Shown here: in pieces, positions 1 to 44,558 of the stretch
How positions within the stretch are numbered: position 1 is the first letter of the stretch
Layout: the number at the start of each line of letters is the position of its first letter
Source: Atriophallophorus winterbourni
Taxonomy: Eukaryota; Platyhelminthes; Trematoda; Plagiorchiida; Microphallidae
Assembly: GCA_013407085.1 (NCBI GenBank)
Contig: JACCGJ010016143.1
Coordinates: 1-64,000 of the forward strand
DNA length: 64,000 bases
Reading direction: 5' to 3'
Translations under genes and position numbers: made by a program
The notes under the pieces: generated by a model
Told to the model about the DNA's origin: nothing
Database searches by the model: none
What the model saw: the letters and a program-made list of their open reading frames with translations, nothing else

Positions 1-904
1 TGCGTGACTTTCACGTAAATTTATCATGAGTTCTTATGAAATTATATTGCGAAAACATTCCAACTTCTTTTCTTCGTATAATTTACTCGTGTGGCCACAA
101 ATGGCAAACAACATTTAATTATGTGTGCCATATTTTGAAACCATTAAACCTTACTCGGAGCAGGTTCGTCACCAAGCAACTAGAATTGTTGATGATAAGT
201 TAGGTAAAACATTCGCGTCAAACTTCGAAATAATTAGCTTTTATTATTCAAATGGCTGAGGATAAGAAGGACCATGGGTACAAGCCTGTGGGATAATTAG
301 GGATTTTCAGTAAAGTAAACTTACTTGTGCATTGAGGCTTGTTAGCGAAACATCAGCAGAATCATTTAATTGGAGATCTGGAATGCAAACTTAGTTCGCC
401 GAAGCGTGAGCAGATTTTCAGCAACTGACTTTTAATTTCTTTACCAGAATTCCAGATAATATAATTAACCTCTCGGAATCGTTGTGCTTTATTAACAAAT
501 TTTTAGAAAATTTCATTAGATTATGTTTAAAAATAAAATATCAAATCTTACCAATTTATTTTTCGTCCAACTTGACCGCTTTGCATTGTATTGAATTGTT
601 ATCTCTCGCCGTCTGATTAGGAACATGCACTTCATATTTTAGGTAACCAAAGCAATTTTGCAAACAAGAATGGCTTAATACACAATCACAACACCGTCGT
701 GTGCCTAAATCGCATGCAGCTGCCGAAATATCTGATCCACCGATACTTCCTCCCCAGTTATCACACTGGTGCAACTCCAACTAAACTGTATGCTCTATTT
801 TGGGCTCCCTCAGCTCTTTCTTTTCGACTAAGTCAAGCCCTCACTTGCAGAAAAGCTGAGGTTGCTATTGCCCCTCACAAAGTCAAATAGTGATGCCACA
901 TTTA
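1..904. other. No recognisable gene; AT-rich flank
   Basis: Short open frames occur on both strands, but none shows a recognisable domain, a coherent exon structure or a repeat match elsewhere in the window. It may be intergenic, or a 5' flank or intron of the Speedy gene that starts near 1.6 kb. Confidence 0.4.
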
Positions 905-1350
905 TAATACTGTATCCAGGCTTGGAAGCCGTATTACCAGAAGGATATAGTGCAGCTAGAAAAGGTACAGAAGCTGGCCACTCGCATGATCGAGGGGTTA
1001 GCACACACCAATTATGAAAATCGTCTATTAGCACTAGGACTTTTCTCACTTAGGAGGAGGCCACTTAGGGGGGATCTTATAGAGACCTTTAAGGTTGTCA
1101 AAGGACTAAGTTGTTTAGAATTCGATGACTTCTTTCGGTTCTCTCCTTTGGTTGGTACACGAGGGCACAGTTTTAAGCTAAGTAAACAGCACACCAGGCT
1201 CGAATCTAGAACGCACTTCTTTAGCATCCGTATAGTGAACGCGTGGAACTCACTTCCCGCAGAACTAATCTTGGCAACTTCAGTAATTGCGTTCAAACAT
1301 GGGCTGGACGAACGTTGGCAGCAGCTCTTCCCGGAGCATTACCCTTAAGA
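905..1350 (+). mobile_element. 5'-truncated LINE fragment (CR1/jockey-like, family Y)
   Basis: An open frame from about 909 to 1348 encodes the C-terminal tail after the reverse transcriptase palm. It has the pattern IQAWKPYYQKDIVQLEKVQ, then ATRMIEGL, LGLFSLRRRPLRGDLIE and a terminal block NAWNSLPAELI. The same order is seen in the longer copies at 30.3-32.1 kb and 57.6-58.6 kb. The catalytic palm and the endonuclease are missing, so this is a dead 3' fragment. An in-frame stop lies just upstream of 909. The exact clade is not resolved. Confidence 0.75.
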
Positions 1351-1594
1351 CTAAATCCCTCATTTTTATGATAAAAAAACACAAAAATATTCGAAAAATA
1401 TTTTGAAACACAAAAAAGAGTTTCTTTTTCATTTTTTCGCATTTGTGGAAATAAACTGCTGTCCATCGTCTTTTCATTCTATTGGACATGCAATATGCAT
1501 AACTCTCTCACCTTTCGATGATGAGACATCTCCCATCTTCCATTCACAGTTACACACGCCTGTGTTACTTACGAATCAATCCTGGTAGTGGTGG

Positions 1595-3208
1595 GTGTTT
1601 TTCAAGCACACCTCCGAAAGAATCTGGGCACTCGTTTCGACTTGGTCGAACTATCATACTGATACTAAACCTGAACTGAGCACACATGTTCAAGGTCTCA
1701 TGGTAGTTTATGTGTCTTCTTCAAATGATTTTATTAATATCACGCCCAAAATGGACTTGACACTCACTTGGTTCGAAAACATCTCTATGAAACCATCGAA
1801 TGCATCTAAGAGGCATGCATTCGAACGCAATGCTGAAAATTCAAAGAGGAAGAATGTACGAAAAACACCTTCGACAGGCGTACTAAACAACGATGGACGA
1901 CTTTCAGAATGTAACATAAGTTTAAGTCCGAAATATATAATGAATGGCAACCGTGCACCTCCATATCATGTTCTCAGAAATAATATGAGAAGTGCATATA
2001 TTGTGAATTCTACTGAAATGTCAAATTACTTCAGTCTCATAGGTAATAATAACTTATACGCAATCAGTGTTGCAGAAAATGATACAGTTATAAAAAAGTT
2101 CTTGAATAATGATTGTTGCTTCAAATTCGCTGACAAAGTGAGTTTGATTTTTACTGTCTTTTATTTGAGTCAGTACAATTTAGCTGCCGTTTTTGCCTAT
2201 TTTAAAAGGTGCAACTTTCATCCTGATGAGTACAATCGTCTAAATTTTTTCACGTGTCTGTAAGTTTTTTAATTGAACTATTTGCACAGTTATCTCGCTC
2301 ATGACATGGAAGAAGACGAAGAGGAACTCAAATATGAAATATTTCCTTGGGCTTTGGGACCATTATGGCGGGAGAAAATACCACCTTTTCTAAGAAAACG
2401 TGAAGAAATTTGGGCACGTATGAACTATAGAGCGGTGGTCAGTAGATCATGTTGTGAAGAAGTATGTTTTCGTTTCTTAACTGTCAGCTCATGTCAATCT
2501 GTCCTAATCATCCTGTTTGGCAACGAACCAGGTTGCAACACCATGGTGGAGCAATTCGGTGTTATTCCAAGGATCAAAATAGTATTCCTATGGGCCCAAG
2601 ACAGCCGCAAAAGTAATGCTCAATTTGTCCAACCTGATTTTCAGAATTTGCTCAGAATGTGAAGATCACATCAGATACCATTTTCAGGCTTCTGATGTAG
2701 CACTTGAGCGTTCATCCGAAAACGGAACAAAGAATAATGTGATGGACGATTCTGCTATATGTAGTTGTCAAGGTAATAGATGACGGATTTGATCCTATTT
2801 GAAAGGCTCTCCTATTTTAGATTTTTCTGAATATATTGGAAATTCAAGCTTTAACAGCTGGAGATTGAATGAAACTATGGAGGAGTCGTGGTTGTCTCAA
2901 GAAACCTATCATTCGGGTAAGAAAATTCCAACATTTTGAAACAATATCATTTCAAAGCTGTTGTTGTTGCTGATAGCAGTTTATACATATATCCATTAAT
3001 ATTAAATTAGAATGCTCATTTTCAACATTTCCCTGGATTTTTTTCGTTTATTCGTTGATAAGAGCTGTGGAAAATCTCTTCATACCATCTAATCATAGCA
3101 TACCGTTTTTATTAACATCGCATTCGTTTCTAATATTATTTGGTAATACCGGGCAATATGCAAAAATTTTAATATTTTTTTCCAGAAGAAAAGGTGCTAT
3201 TCATTTGA
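1595..3208 (+). CDS. SPDYA: Speedy/RINGO-family cyclin-dependent kinase activator
   Basis: Speedy/RINGO proteins bind and activate CDK1/CDK2 without a cyclin and act in meiosis and the cell cycle. Eight coding segments keep one frame: 1595-2042, 2076-2137, 2174-2259, 2290-2461, 2488-2612, 2645-2772, 2821-2916 and 3186-3208, giving 379 residues. The Speedy box is clear after splicing: [10 protein letters not shown], then [43 protein letters not shown] and [19 protein letters not shown], followed by a CxxC segment [13 protein letters not shown]. All introns have GT-AG ends; six are only 26-48 bp. The start is uncertain: ATGs at 1595, 1752 and 1788 are possible, since the region before the Speedy box is poorly conserved in the family. 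The last short exon, ending EEKVLFI, is the least certain. The gene faces the 3' end of collagen gene A, about 7 kb away. Confidence 0.87.
2043..2820 (+). other. Cluster of six very short introns in the Speedy gene
   Basis: Introns deduced from homology and GT-AG ends are 2043-2075 (33 bp), 2138-2173 (36 bp), 2260-2289 (30 bp), 2462-2487 (26 bp), 2613-2644 (32 bp) and 2773-2820 (48 bp). Removing each restores the Speedy-family alignment and phase. The first two are multiples of three without stops, so a plain ORF scan reads through them and adds foreign residues inside the conserved box. The last intron, 2917-3185, is 269 bp. Confidence 0.8.
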
Positions 3209-3236
3209 AAAACTGTAGCTCTGGTAAATTTCCCAA

Positions 3237-3242
3237 AATAAA
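3237..3242 (+). promoter_or_regulatory. Polyadenylation signal AATAAA of the Speedy gene
   Basis: A canonical AATAAA lies 29 bases after the proposed stop codon at 3206-3208, which supports the short terminal exon. Confidence 0.6.
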
Positions 3243-3626
3243 ATGAGGGTATTCTGTGTATAGTGTTGTCGTTTTAGAGGTGATGGGGTGTGCGCCACAT
3301 TGCTTTCCGGTGGACGAATGATACACAAAACTGCCATGTTTCAAATATGATTAATTTTATATCGAACAGACTGGATAAAAGCTAGAAACCTAGATACTTG
3401 AATATTAACTGGCTACCCGACGACCTAATCGAAAATCGCTTATTTAATGGATATTGATCAAAGTTGTTTGAATTTACAAGTGTATACTTGAATGCCACTG
3501 TTGCAAAGGGTTCGTACAACGAACCACGATGATCAAACACAGAATAACATAGTGAATCGTGGTCAAGCAATCAAGGCGCTTATGAATGACCAAAGTGATG
3601 TGTTGCTCAGATCCTCCGAAATTACA

Positions 3627-3668
3627 CTCCACTACCGGTTTCTGGCTGTTTGTCATCATCAGGTGGAG
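3627..3668 (-). ncRNA. Hammerhead ribozyme (family B, best-preserved core)
   Basis: On the minus strand, CTCCAC (stem I) is followed by CTGATGA (revcomp of 3656-3662), a small stem II hairpin with AAACA loop, GAAA, the self-complementary stem III ACCGGT (3634-3639), the cleavage base A and GTGGAG, which pairs 6/6 with CTCCAC. All invariant core bases are present. Stem II is weak (UGAC/GCCA, one mismatch). The very short palindromic stem III suggests activity as a dimer, as known for minimal hammerheads. Confidence 0.75.
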
Positions 3669-3872
3669 ACAGTAAGATTAGGTTCGGTGAGCCTTGAAAC
3701 ATCACTTTGGTTATCCATAAGCGCCTTGAGTGCTTGACCACGAATCACTATGTGATTCTGTGTTTGAACATCGTGGTTCGTTGTGCGAACCATATGCAAC
3801 AGTGGCATTCAATTATACACTTGTTCACCATTTATCCACTGTTTCAAGGCCCACTAAACCTATTCTCACTGT

Positions 3873-3914
3873 CTCCACCTGATGTCGGCAAACAGCCAGA
3901 AACCGGTAGTGGAG
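3873..3914 (+). ncRNA. Hammerhead ribozyme (family B, one core change)
   Basis: Stem I CTCCAC (3873-3878) pairs perfectly with GTGGAG (3909-3914). Stem II is GGC/GCC around AAACA, GAAA is present, and stem III is ACCGGT (3902-3907) with A3908 as the cleavage base. The core reads CTGATGT (3879-3885) instead of CTGATGA, so activity is doubtful. Confidence 0.65.
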
Positions 3915-3955
3915 TGTAATTCCGGAGGATGTGAGCAACACATCACTTTGTTTGA

Positions 3956-5511
3956 ATTTAATTTTGATGGTATAACAAGAACCGCCGAGGTAAACACTCT
4001 TCGCTCACGATTGTTCCTCGAAGTATAGCATTCGACGCCGCGGTCGTTTAATAAACCTGTGAAACTGAGTGAGTGCAGCTTAACAAGGATGCTGATAAAC
4101 TTCATTGTTGATTGTTAATCGAGCATTCTTGTATGCAAAACACATACGTTAATAAACAATTGAATAATTCGTTTGATTTAAATTAGATTCACATTCTACG
4201 GAACAAATCAAAAGTACACTTTACTTCATCACTGTAACTTCATATTACTTGCACTAATTGTTCTCAAATTTCTGCGTTATATTAGATGAAAATCTGATTT
4301 TATTTGTCTGATCAACAAATGTTTCAGATCAATACATTCAATCTCTGTTGGTGAAAATTCCTAAATTTCGTATGCAATTGTTCTTCTCTTCAATGTTTTT
4401 TGAGCAAGTATCTATTTATAAATCTAACTCAATAATTCGCAACTTTTCACAGTTCATATTTCTATGAAAAGTGAAGATTCCCGTGCCGAAAATGAAGAGT
4501 GACTGGAAAAGTTTGAACTTCATCTTTTGTGTTATTTTACACATTTTGCCATTTGTACATTACAGTTTCGGTTGTTTTCTATGGTTTTTATTCATTTTTT
4601 GCTATTTTATATTATGTTAATTTGAACTCTGCCCACGTGTTACAATTTTCACTTTTCGCAATATTAAATAATCCATCGCATCCATTTTTAACAACAAGTA
4701 AGTGGAGATATGCAGCATGAATCCATCACCATAACTTATTGTTAGTCCCTACTCGAGCCGTATAGTATTTTGAGACGGTGTGTGGTATGAGATAATCATG
4801 CGTTTGTGATCTACATTTATGATCTAAATTGACCAACGGAGAAAACCAATGAAAATAAATAACATTCAATAGTTCGATCCACGAATAATAATCCGTGTGG
4901 TAAACAATATGTGAAATTTCGAGCCAATTTTGCATAAGGCTGGTGCGACTAACCTGTTTAAATTCAAGTGATTTCATTTAAACTTTTTCGGTCTATTCTG
5001 CATGCATTTTAATCACACACCCAATCTTTTCAGCTCAGTAATGTAATTTAGTAGGCGTATACAAATTTCATGCAGTATCCTAATGTCAGCGTATGAATTA
5101 TCAAAATGAAATATTTAGTATTTAGTCATCCTCACACAGAGCTCGACTTGCAATCAGCTCCAACATTACTACATGCCTCGAACAGTTTCACAATTGAATA
5201 AAAACCACTGATTACCCTAGTTGCTTGCATAGTGGGTGATATTACATCATCTGAGCTGTTTGGTGCTGTTAAAATAAGCGGCCCAAAGTCGATAATCAAT
5301 TGTGACTTGAACTTTCTATATTAACAAACGAAGAATTTCCTTCGTTTTTTGCATACCAAATGCAACAGAAAAATATTACTATTTTGTGATCTCAGCTGTT
5401 GACCGTAATTATGGTTTGTACACTGTTATAAGATAATTTTTCTTCGTAGTACAAGGTATATGGGATTTGTACTGATTTCAGCTAATTTTGATATATTTGT
5501 AGGGAATACAG
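3956..5511. other. AT-rich stretch, nothing recognised
   Basis: Only short, unrelated open frames occur on either strand. I see no domain, no splice-consistent coding series and no copy of the named repeat families. Confidence 0.4.
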
Positions 5512-5563
5512 GTGGTAGTAGTAGTTGTTGTTGCAGTAGCATTAGTGGTAGTAGTAGTAGTAT
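5512..5563. repeat. Imperfect GTA/GTT trinucleotide microsatellite
   Basis: A run of GTA, GTT and GTG triplets covers about 50 bases, interrupted once by GCAGTAGCATTA. Confidence 0.8.
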
Positions 5564-6590
5564 TTTTACATATTTCCACGCAACAATTGCATCTTGTGCC
5601 CTAGGAATCCCACATTTCACCTCGTCTGTATAGCACATGCAGTGGAAAGAACTTAACACAAGGAGTATCAAACCCAAATTGATTTTGCGCTGGACTGCTA
5701 CATCTGAATATGCGAAGAATTCTCTCAAACTAGCGAAGCATCCGTGTGCATCGGAAAACAGAACTCAATATTCCAGGAGGATGTACATGCGGCTTGGAAC
5801 AAGAATTTTATACATCAGTGCATGGTTTACTGCTCGTATCTCTGAAGCAATGCCAACAGTCGAATTACTGGATCCACAATAATTAACGAGTATTCATTCG
5901 CCTCTTCATATAGATTCTACACATGCAATGTGGCCTTATGAATACGAAAATGCGCATTGCAAGACGAGGACCGTCACCGGAGTGTTGATAGCTGTGGAGG
6001 ATGTGGTGTCCGGGAAGTTTAAAAATTCTACTTCAATACTGTAAATTAACCCACGATGTAAAATGCCGGCGAAAAAACGAAGTATGCAAAAGTAGACGCT
6101 TTGTATGAGGTGCATGTACAGCTCTAATCCAGCTACTGTTAAGCTGACGAAAAAAGCTGTGAATGAAGAGTGTTCATTTATAATGGACGTGCAAGTTTGC
6201 TATCTAAGGCTGGTTCAGTTTACTTGGAAACGTAAACAAAGCAAGCAAAACACGCGAGAATTCAACAAATGTGTCGCTGACATGTTACAAACGATAGATT
6301 ACACAGTGAATTATATTGAATATCATCTGATTGCACTATCGATTACTGGGTTGCTTTAAGGGAAGAGATGTAAAGATCTGCAACATTGTGGTTTTACCAG
6401 ACAGGATAATGGTAATGTTTGTGTGAACTGACTATCTGGCTCATTGAAGATCAGTGATTACTACATGAGAGGAACACACATTTTGAACAGATTGATTTCA
6501 TTGTTTTCAGCGCCAGGCGTTGCCCTTTCATTGCGTCAGTTTCATACGCTCATCTTCTGATTGATTGGTTTCATGAAATGAATGTTAGGG
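5564..6590. other. No recognised gene; two anonymous open frames
   Basis: Plus-strand frames at 5637-5882 (81 codons) and 6105-6359 (84 codons) have no family signature I recognise and no clear splice partners. I treat them as chance or decayed. Confidence 0.35.
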
Positions 6591-6595
6591 CAAAG

Positions 6596-7010
6596 GGTTA
6601 TGTTGTTGTTGTTGGCCTCCTTCGGTCGATGTCGAACATGGATGTACATCACAATTAAATGATTTTTTCATGCTTCACAGCTTTTTAAATGACTAAACAG
6701 TCCGCTTTGGGAGAAATAATATATCCCGCAGCGCTCGCAGCGATAGGCCTTACTCGGTCGATAGGTGTAAGTTGCACGCCGGCGGTGTGTTTTGCGTTCC
6801 GCAGCCAAGAACTGTATCTGCTCTTCCCCATCCTGCATACGACGCTTTACACAATGCCTCTAAAGTGAGCGGTCAATAGCAGGTTCTTCCGAAATCTAGG
6901 GGTCAATGCCAAGCGCTCTCATATCTCTTTTGCAAACGTCTTTGTACCGCAAGTGCGGTCTGCCCAATCGTCGACTTGTTGATGTCAACTCACCATAGAT
7001 CAAAAGAGTT
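6596..7010 (-). mobile_element. LINE family X, 5'-truncated 3' end
   Basis: The minus strand encodes the C-terminal tail seen in the long copy at 23.5-26.2 kb: GRPHLRYKDVCKRDM, then a decayed zinc knuckle YRCERCGIYYFSQSGLFSH, then a shared 3' UTR containing the phrase GACATCGACCGAAGGAGG and ending in CAACAACA. Stops and base changes show it is dead. Confidence 0.8.
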
Positions 7011-7079
7011 ATATGAAGCGGAAAAATGCTAAAATTAGCTCTGGCTGCAGAAATCTGACTGACTCTACTAGTGGATTAG

Positions 7080-7500
7080 CCGGTTTTATTGATGTCTTGA
7101 TTCACGCACGTCGATCGAAGACAAGATCGTTATGGATTGTAATCCAGTCATGTGCACACCTTCGAATATTTCAGACGGTACGCAGTCCCAGTGAATCTAC
7201 ACACAGTTTAGAGCCAGTTTTTCGCTTGACCGTTTGGACACCGACGCCAATTACGGTGGTTTTAGGGCCCGGGACAAGTTTCGTGTGCACTGAGTTTGTC
7301 TTACGGAAGACGTAGCCAATCCATTGCATTCTTCGCCATTGAATGTAAACGAAAAGCGGAGGTATTTCGCTACATCACTTCCGAAAAGCAGCGTTAGATA
7401 CTTGGTCAGTCAGCTTATACTATGTCACCAATGGTCGAACATCTTCAAAGATCGTATATCCTGTGATCTCTGCAGCTACGTCTCACATCACTTTTATACT
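7080..7500 (-). mobile_element. LINE fragment, reverse-transcriptase C-terminal tail
   Basis: On the minus strand, broken frames read QVSNAAFRK, then CSEIPPLFVYIQWRRMQWIGYVFRK. This is the usual tail pattern of LINE polymerases (N-x-E/A-x-R-K, then RRLxWxGHV). A stop interrupts it. It differs from family X and abuts the family X tail at 6.6-7.0 kb in the same orientation, so it is probably a nested or separate insertion. Confidence 0.5.
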
Positions 7501-8064
7501 AGGTCATCTGTGAAGCATAATGGCACACTGTTTATTTCTGTTCTCATGCAAAATGAAAATAAATGGCTTTTTCTCGTAAATTGTGAGAAATAAGCACGTT
7601 CAAATAAATTTATAAAACGTTATAGCCTCTACGCGTGTATTTGCTCCCTGTGAAAACAAAAAAATTAACGACATGTATCACAGGATAGGATTTAAAGTCA
7701 AATTGTCGTGATGAATTCTTACAGCCATTCAATGTTTAAATATGGCCAGGAAAATAAGACTCAGTTCTAATCGATTCAAAGTTGGAAATTATAGGCTGTT
7801 CCCTCTTAGACATCTAAAATTTGAATGCATTGAATGGTGTCAAAAATTTAATACAATTAAACTGTGACACATTTGAAACCGTCGGAATTTGTCGAATTAT
7901 CCAAATCATGTTATATCCTTGATCTCCGTTTGAGTTCTGCTGTCAAATCTCGCTTTTAAACGAGCCAAATTGTTTTCCTTGAGACGTGCGTTGATAAAAT
8001 GGTCGACTGAAGCCGTTTAAAAGGTAATCAAAGGTGTATATGTCAAAGTATAGGTTACTCCAAA

Positions 8065-8460
8065 AGAAGCTTATTTGCATGCATTTCCATCGCGCGTACA
8101 CAGGATCGGTTTCTTGATGTTTGCACTCATCAGATAGGGACAGTAGGATCAGGATCCGCATGCGCTTGAAACAATGGAAGAATGGCTAACAAGTTGCGTT
8201 TGTATGCCACTGTTGAATAAGGTTGGTACGACAAAGCTGCTTAATCACATGAACCCATGATCCAACTGTCCGTACCTGATGAGTGTAAACAGCACTAAAT
8301 CGTTCGTGGGGTATGTGATGGAAATGCACGCAAGTGAGCTTTTGTGTTCATGGTTATGAGCTCAAACCCGGTCTACTTGGATGTGGGCTCATGTGGTTGA
8401 ACAGGTTTGTCGTACCAACCTTATCCAACAGCGGCATACAAGCGCAACGTTTTACAGTTT
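8065..8460. repeat. Family A short repeat, inverted pair with decayed hammerheads
   Basis: A minus copy (about 8065-8256) meets a plus copy (about 8257-8460). Shared blocks are GCATGCGGATCCTGATCCTA, the palindrome GGTTGGTxxxACCAACC, CATACAAGCGCAAC and ATGCATGCAAATGAGCA. The minus hammerhead (CTGATGA at 8127-8133) keeps its core but stem II is broken. The plus one (CTGATGAG from 8276) has TAAA in place of GAAA. Confidence 0.75.
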
Positions 8461-10122
8461 CCTTCACTTTTCAGTCCAATGAATGACTTTAATGGTGGAC
8501 TTCTTTGCATTATTCCGCAAATACTTCAACTTCATAACCGACGCGAGAAATATCGTCTTTTATGCGTAAACTGTGGTAAATCTTTTCCTCTACGTGAAGA
8601 ATTATCAGCTCAAATATGCGCCGTTGCGTTTACCTGAGTTCAGTGATTGAGGGTAGTAACTCACAAGCAACAGAAATCAGAAAGCTGGAATTTTAGATTA
8701 CCTTTCTCCTTGTACAAATATTACTATGGCGGTACAAATGATGATAAGCTGTACGGGTGTAGGAAGCACAAGATTTTGACGCCCCGTAATATGAAGCGTC
8801 ATCTTCAAGCTGAGAGAGAGCAAGTGCCGCTGTTTCCCGATAAACGGAGATCATACAGAGGTTGAACAAGTGTTGCTATTGCCCAAGTGCTGCATGTGCA
8901 TGTAAATGTTGTGGGAACGATTATTACTGCTAAATCATAATGTATAGCCATTGAAACGTTTTGAAGAATAAACTAATCATGCGTTGGGGTTCACGCCAGG
9001 GTCGACAAAGGAGATCAACGGTAACACTGCGTGTGTACTAACCACGTCAGTCTGTAGCAATGAAACTCGACTATCCAAGTAGTACACGAAGGCCAGATGA
9101 ACGATCTTCGTCTGATTATCAGCCATCGTGTCTAAAAGATGACGCTTGTGAAAAAAATTCAATGACGAAATTGCAATCTAAATTTATTTCCATTGCATTT
9201 ATTCTCTAGTTAATTCATCACTTACACCGGTTGGGCTATTCCTTCGAACAAAAACGACAACATCACTGAATGTATGTATGAAAGCACAAGCCTGAACCAG
9301 GCAAAGTGCCGCACAGTCAGAGAGTGCACGTGGGCGAAGTTACTGTCAGGTTGCCCAGGCCTAGACAGATATGACAAAGGAAATAGAAATAAAATAGACA
9401 TGGTAGTGAGACTCTAACCCCGTTCAGGATGCAGCTCACTACCGGTGGCCAATCAATTTAGCACGATGAAGAAAAGTTTCGGGTCAGTCACCGTTACAAA
9501 ATAAAAACTTTAATGAATAAAATGTGAACACATGTTACCTGATAGGAGCAAGCTTCGGATTCTTTAATAAGGAAGCGCTGTAGAATCCTATCACTGAAAT
9601 TTGGAGTTCGCGCTTGTACCGCGGCAATTTAAGTGCGCCCATTTTACTGCATTAATACCTAGATTATGGGGGAAAATAACTGAGCTTTCACAGCACGACG
9701 TTCAATTTCCAGATTTCTGATTGAAATAGAGCGATACTTCAAACAACAACCGCAATGCTTACTGTAAACCCCGAATCCTTACTTTATATTATTTTCATCA
9801 CTACGTCAGACTAAGAAAAGAGTAGACTGACTGACTGATATTGCTTAGCGCCTGATGATTAAGGACTGGAATGGCTGTCTTCATGTGATCGGATATCGCA
9901 ATAGTCATAAACTATAACAGATACACTTTATTCTACGTTATCTTGACATTAAAATCGTGTTCACGGCGATAATAAATACCTACCTACACTGTGCAGCATT
10001 TGTCAGACATTTATTCAGGCGAACGAATACAAGTGTATTGTCAGAATACCAGAATGTAAGTTATCGCGCGATTACTTGCTTGTTTTAATTGATTCAATTA
10101 TGAAGCGGAGTTCAAAAGGATT
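8461..10122. other. Intergenic stretch, no gene supported
   Basis: Plus-strand frames at 8407-8637 and 8647-8865 contain isolated Cys/His pairs (CVNCGKSF; CRKHKILTPRNMKRH) that vaguely suggest a decayed zinc finger, but the spacing is wrong and stops intervene. The remainder to 10.1 kb shows no coding signal. Part of 10.1-10.57 kb is probably the 3' UTR of collagen gene A. Confidence 0.35.
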
Positions 10123-10128
10123 TTTATT
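10123..10128 (-). promoter_or_regulatory. Candidate polyadenylation signal of collagen gene A
   Basis: TTTATT on the plus strand is AATAAA on the gene strand, about 440 bases after the stop codon. Another copy lies near 9.93 kb, so the actual site is uncertain. Confidence 0.35.
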
Positions 10129-10567
10129 ACTTCAGTGAGTACTCTTCGGTACGAGATCATTCGATCCTACTGACAGATGATCACGACAATCCATAATGAA
10201 ATAATAGTAATCAATTTTGTGGATATTTCGAGGCATCTTCTACTGGTGAGTAGTCACATGAATAAAATAACCTTTTAAAAATCAATCAGTCGCAGTAAAA
10301 TCAGAAAATAAATACCACGGTATATTCATATAGCATTTTAAAAAATCTGCACAGAAGATAATCAATTGATAGCTGTTCAAACTTTGAAATCAAATTCAAA
10401 ATTCATAAGCGAACGCACAGAACAAAAGCAAGAAACATTAGTTTAGCAGAAATAATGAAGATAGTTTCAACATCTTTATGCAATATACCATATTACTTTG
10501 TAAAATGAATCAATCACATTATCAACTATATGTCTGAAATCTGCTTCGTTCCTAAAATAATTCGGTA

Positions 10568-43455
<32,888 letters not shown>

Positions 43456-43459
<4 letters not shown>

Positions 43460-43482
43460 TGTGATAAGTACGAATCTGGCAT
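43456..43482 (-). promoter_or_regulatory. Upstream ORF overlapping the gene A start codon
   Basis: Directly after the acceptor at 43486, an ATG at 43480-43482 opens an 8-codon frame whose TGA (43456-43458) overlaps the main ATG (43457-43459) as ATGA. Such a layout can lower or couple translation of the main frame. Confidence 0.5.
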
Positions 43483-43485
43483 AGG

Positions 43486-44552
43486 CTGAAAAATGAATGA
43501 ATTCATCAGCGTATTAGCTGGTACACAATGTGTGAGCACAAATGCGACTGAATAAAATCGAGGATTGTGTTTTGGTCGAATTTCGGCGAACGATTACCAA
43601 GTGTTCGTTAGTAAACTTCAGAGGCATGAGGTCTTACATGTGGTATGACATAACCTACCGGACAAGACGCAGATCTACTGCAACTCCAGTGTGAAAATTT
43701 CTATAAATGTTGAGAGTTTAAACAGGCCAATGGCAGCCAGAAGCAAAACAACCATTGCCTAATGTATCTGCGAAACGGAATACTACTGCTCTATCGTAGT
43801 TGCTCCTCCTAATAGTTGGGTCAATGTCTATGCGTACGGGGATGACACGGGTTTCAGCATTTCTCGAAACTTAATTCAAGCGGTTGAAATCAAAACAATC
43901 TAGAAGAAATTAATATAAATCGTGAGCATCGTAACACAACGAACTTTGATAAGGATTTCAGTACAGCGCAAGGTGAATAGTTCGGTCCTACATCATCTGC
44001 CCGACACCGAGTGTAACAGGAGGATGCGTTCTCTATGGCTTGCACGCCCCCCCACAACGTGTCACAAAGACTTCATTGGGGCATTTTGAAGACGTCTGAG
44101 GTAATGGTCTTCAAAATATTTAGACCCAACTTATGCGTTCAAAAACGATGGCTTCGTGATCACCTATTATAATAGTCAACATCGATCGAACTATTTTAAT
44201 CAATATCATGTGACATTGATGTCCTTTTAAGACTTGATATTGATCACATTCATTGCTCATATTTCAGTTTACTTATGTCAGTATTGTACAGCTTGGTGTG
44301 AAATGCCGAAAGGGATATGTTACGCTCCTTTGGTATCTTTTATTCACAAAAATAGGAATTTGCAGGCAAATATTGTTCTGTGTCGAATTGTCTACAGTTG
44401 TCTATTAGTACCGAAGAATCAAGTCATGCTAAGTGAAACTATTCAGCTGAGTCCTTACAAGACCGAATGGTTCTGCCAATGATGAAACGTACAAAACATC
44501 CAATGAAACGTACCATGCATGCAATAAAAGTAAGAAGTTCAATGGTTTAAGG
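43486..44552. other. Intergenic region between collagen genes B and A
   Basis: About 1.1 kb separates the candidate polyadenylation signal of gene B from the first identified exon of gene A. It must hold the gene A promoter, unless gene A is processed from a shared transcript with gene B. I see no repeat or convincing core-promoter motif. Confidence 0.4.
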
Positions 44553-44558
44553 TTTATT
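44553..44558 (-). promoter_or_regulatory. Candidate polyadenylation signal of collagen gene B
   Basis: TTTATT on the plus strand gives AATAAA on the gene strand, about 310 bases after the stop at 44867-44869. Confidence 0.45.

Larger units (their letters stand above)
3480..3955. repeat. Family B short repeat, head-to-head inverted pair with hammerhead motifs
   Basis: Two copies of one repeat of about 230 bp lie in opposite orientation: minus copy about 3480-3705, plus copy about 3706-3955. Both contain the palindromic block built on GGTTCGT/ACGAACC, a CTTGACCACGA block, a terminal GTGAGCAACACATCACTTTG block and a hammerhead ribozyme. Related copies occur near 21.3, 27.6, 32.8, 42.6, 59.4 and 63.7 kb. 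The size and ribozyme resemble Smα-type SINEs of schistosomes and animal retrozymes. Confidence 0.8.

Noticed and set aside
6125..6185. CTGACGA followed by GAAG at about 6138, as a further hammerhead
   Set aside because: No stem II hairpin or stem I pairing can be drawn around it.
8407..8865. Two adjacent plus-strand frames with Cys/His pairs, possible zinc finger
   Set aside because: Spacing does not fit a C2H2 finger, a stop separates the frames, and the first starts inside a family A repeat.
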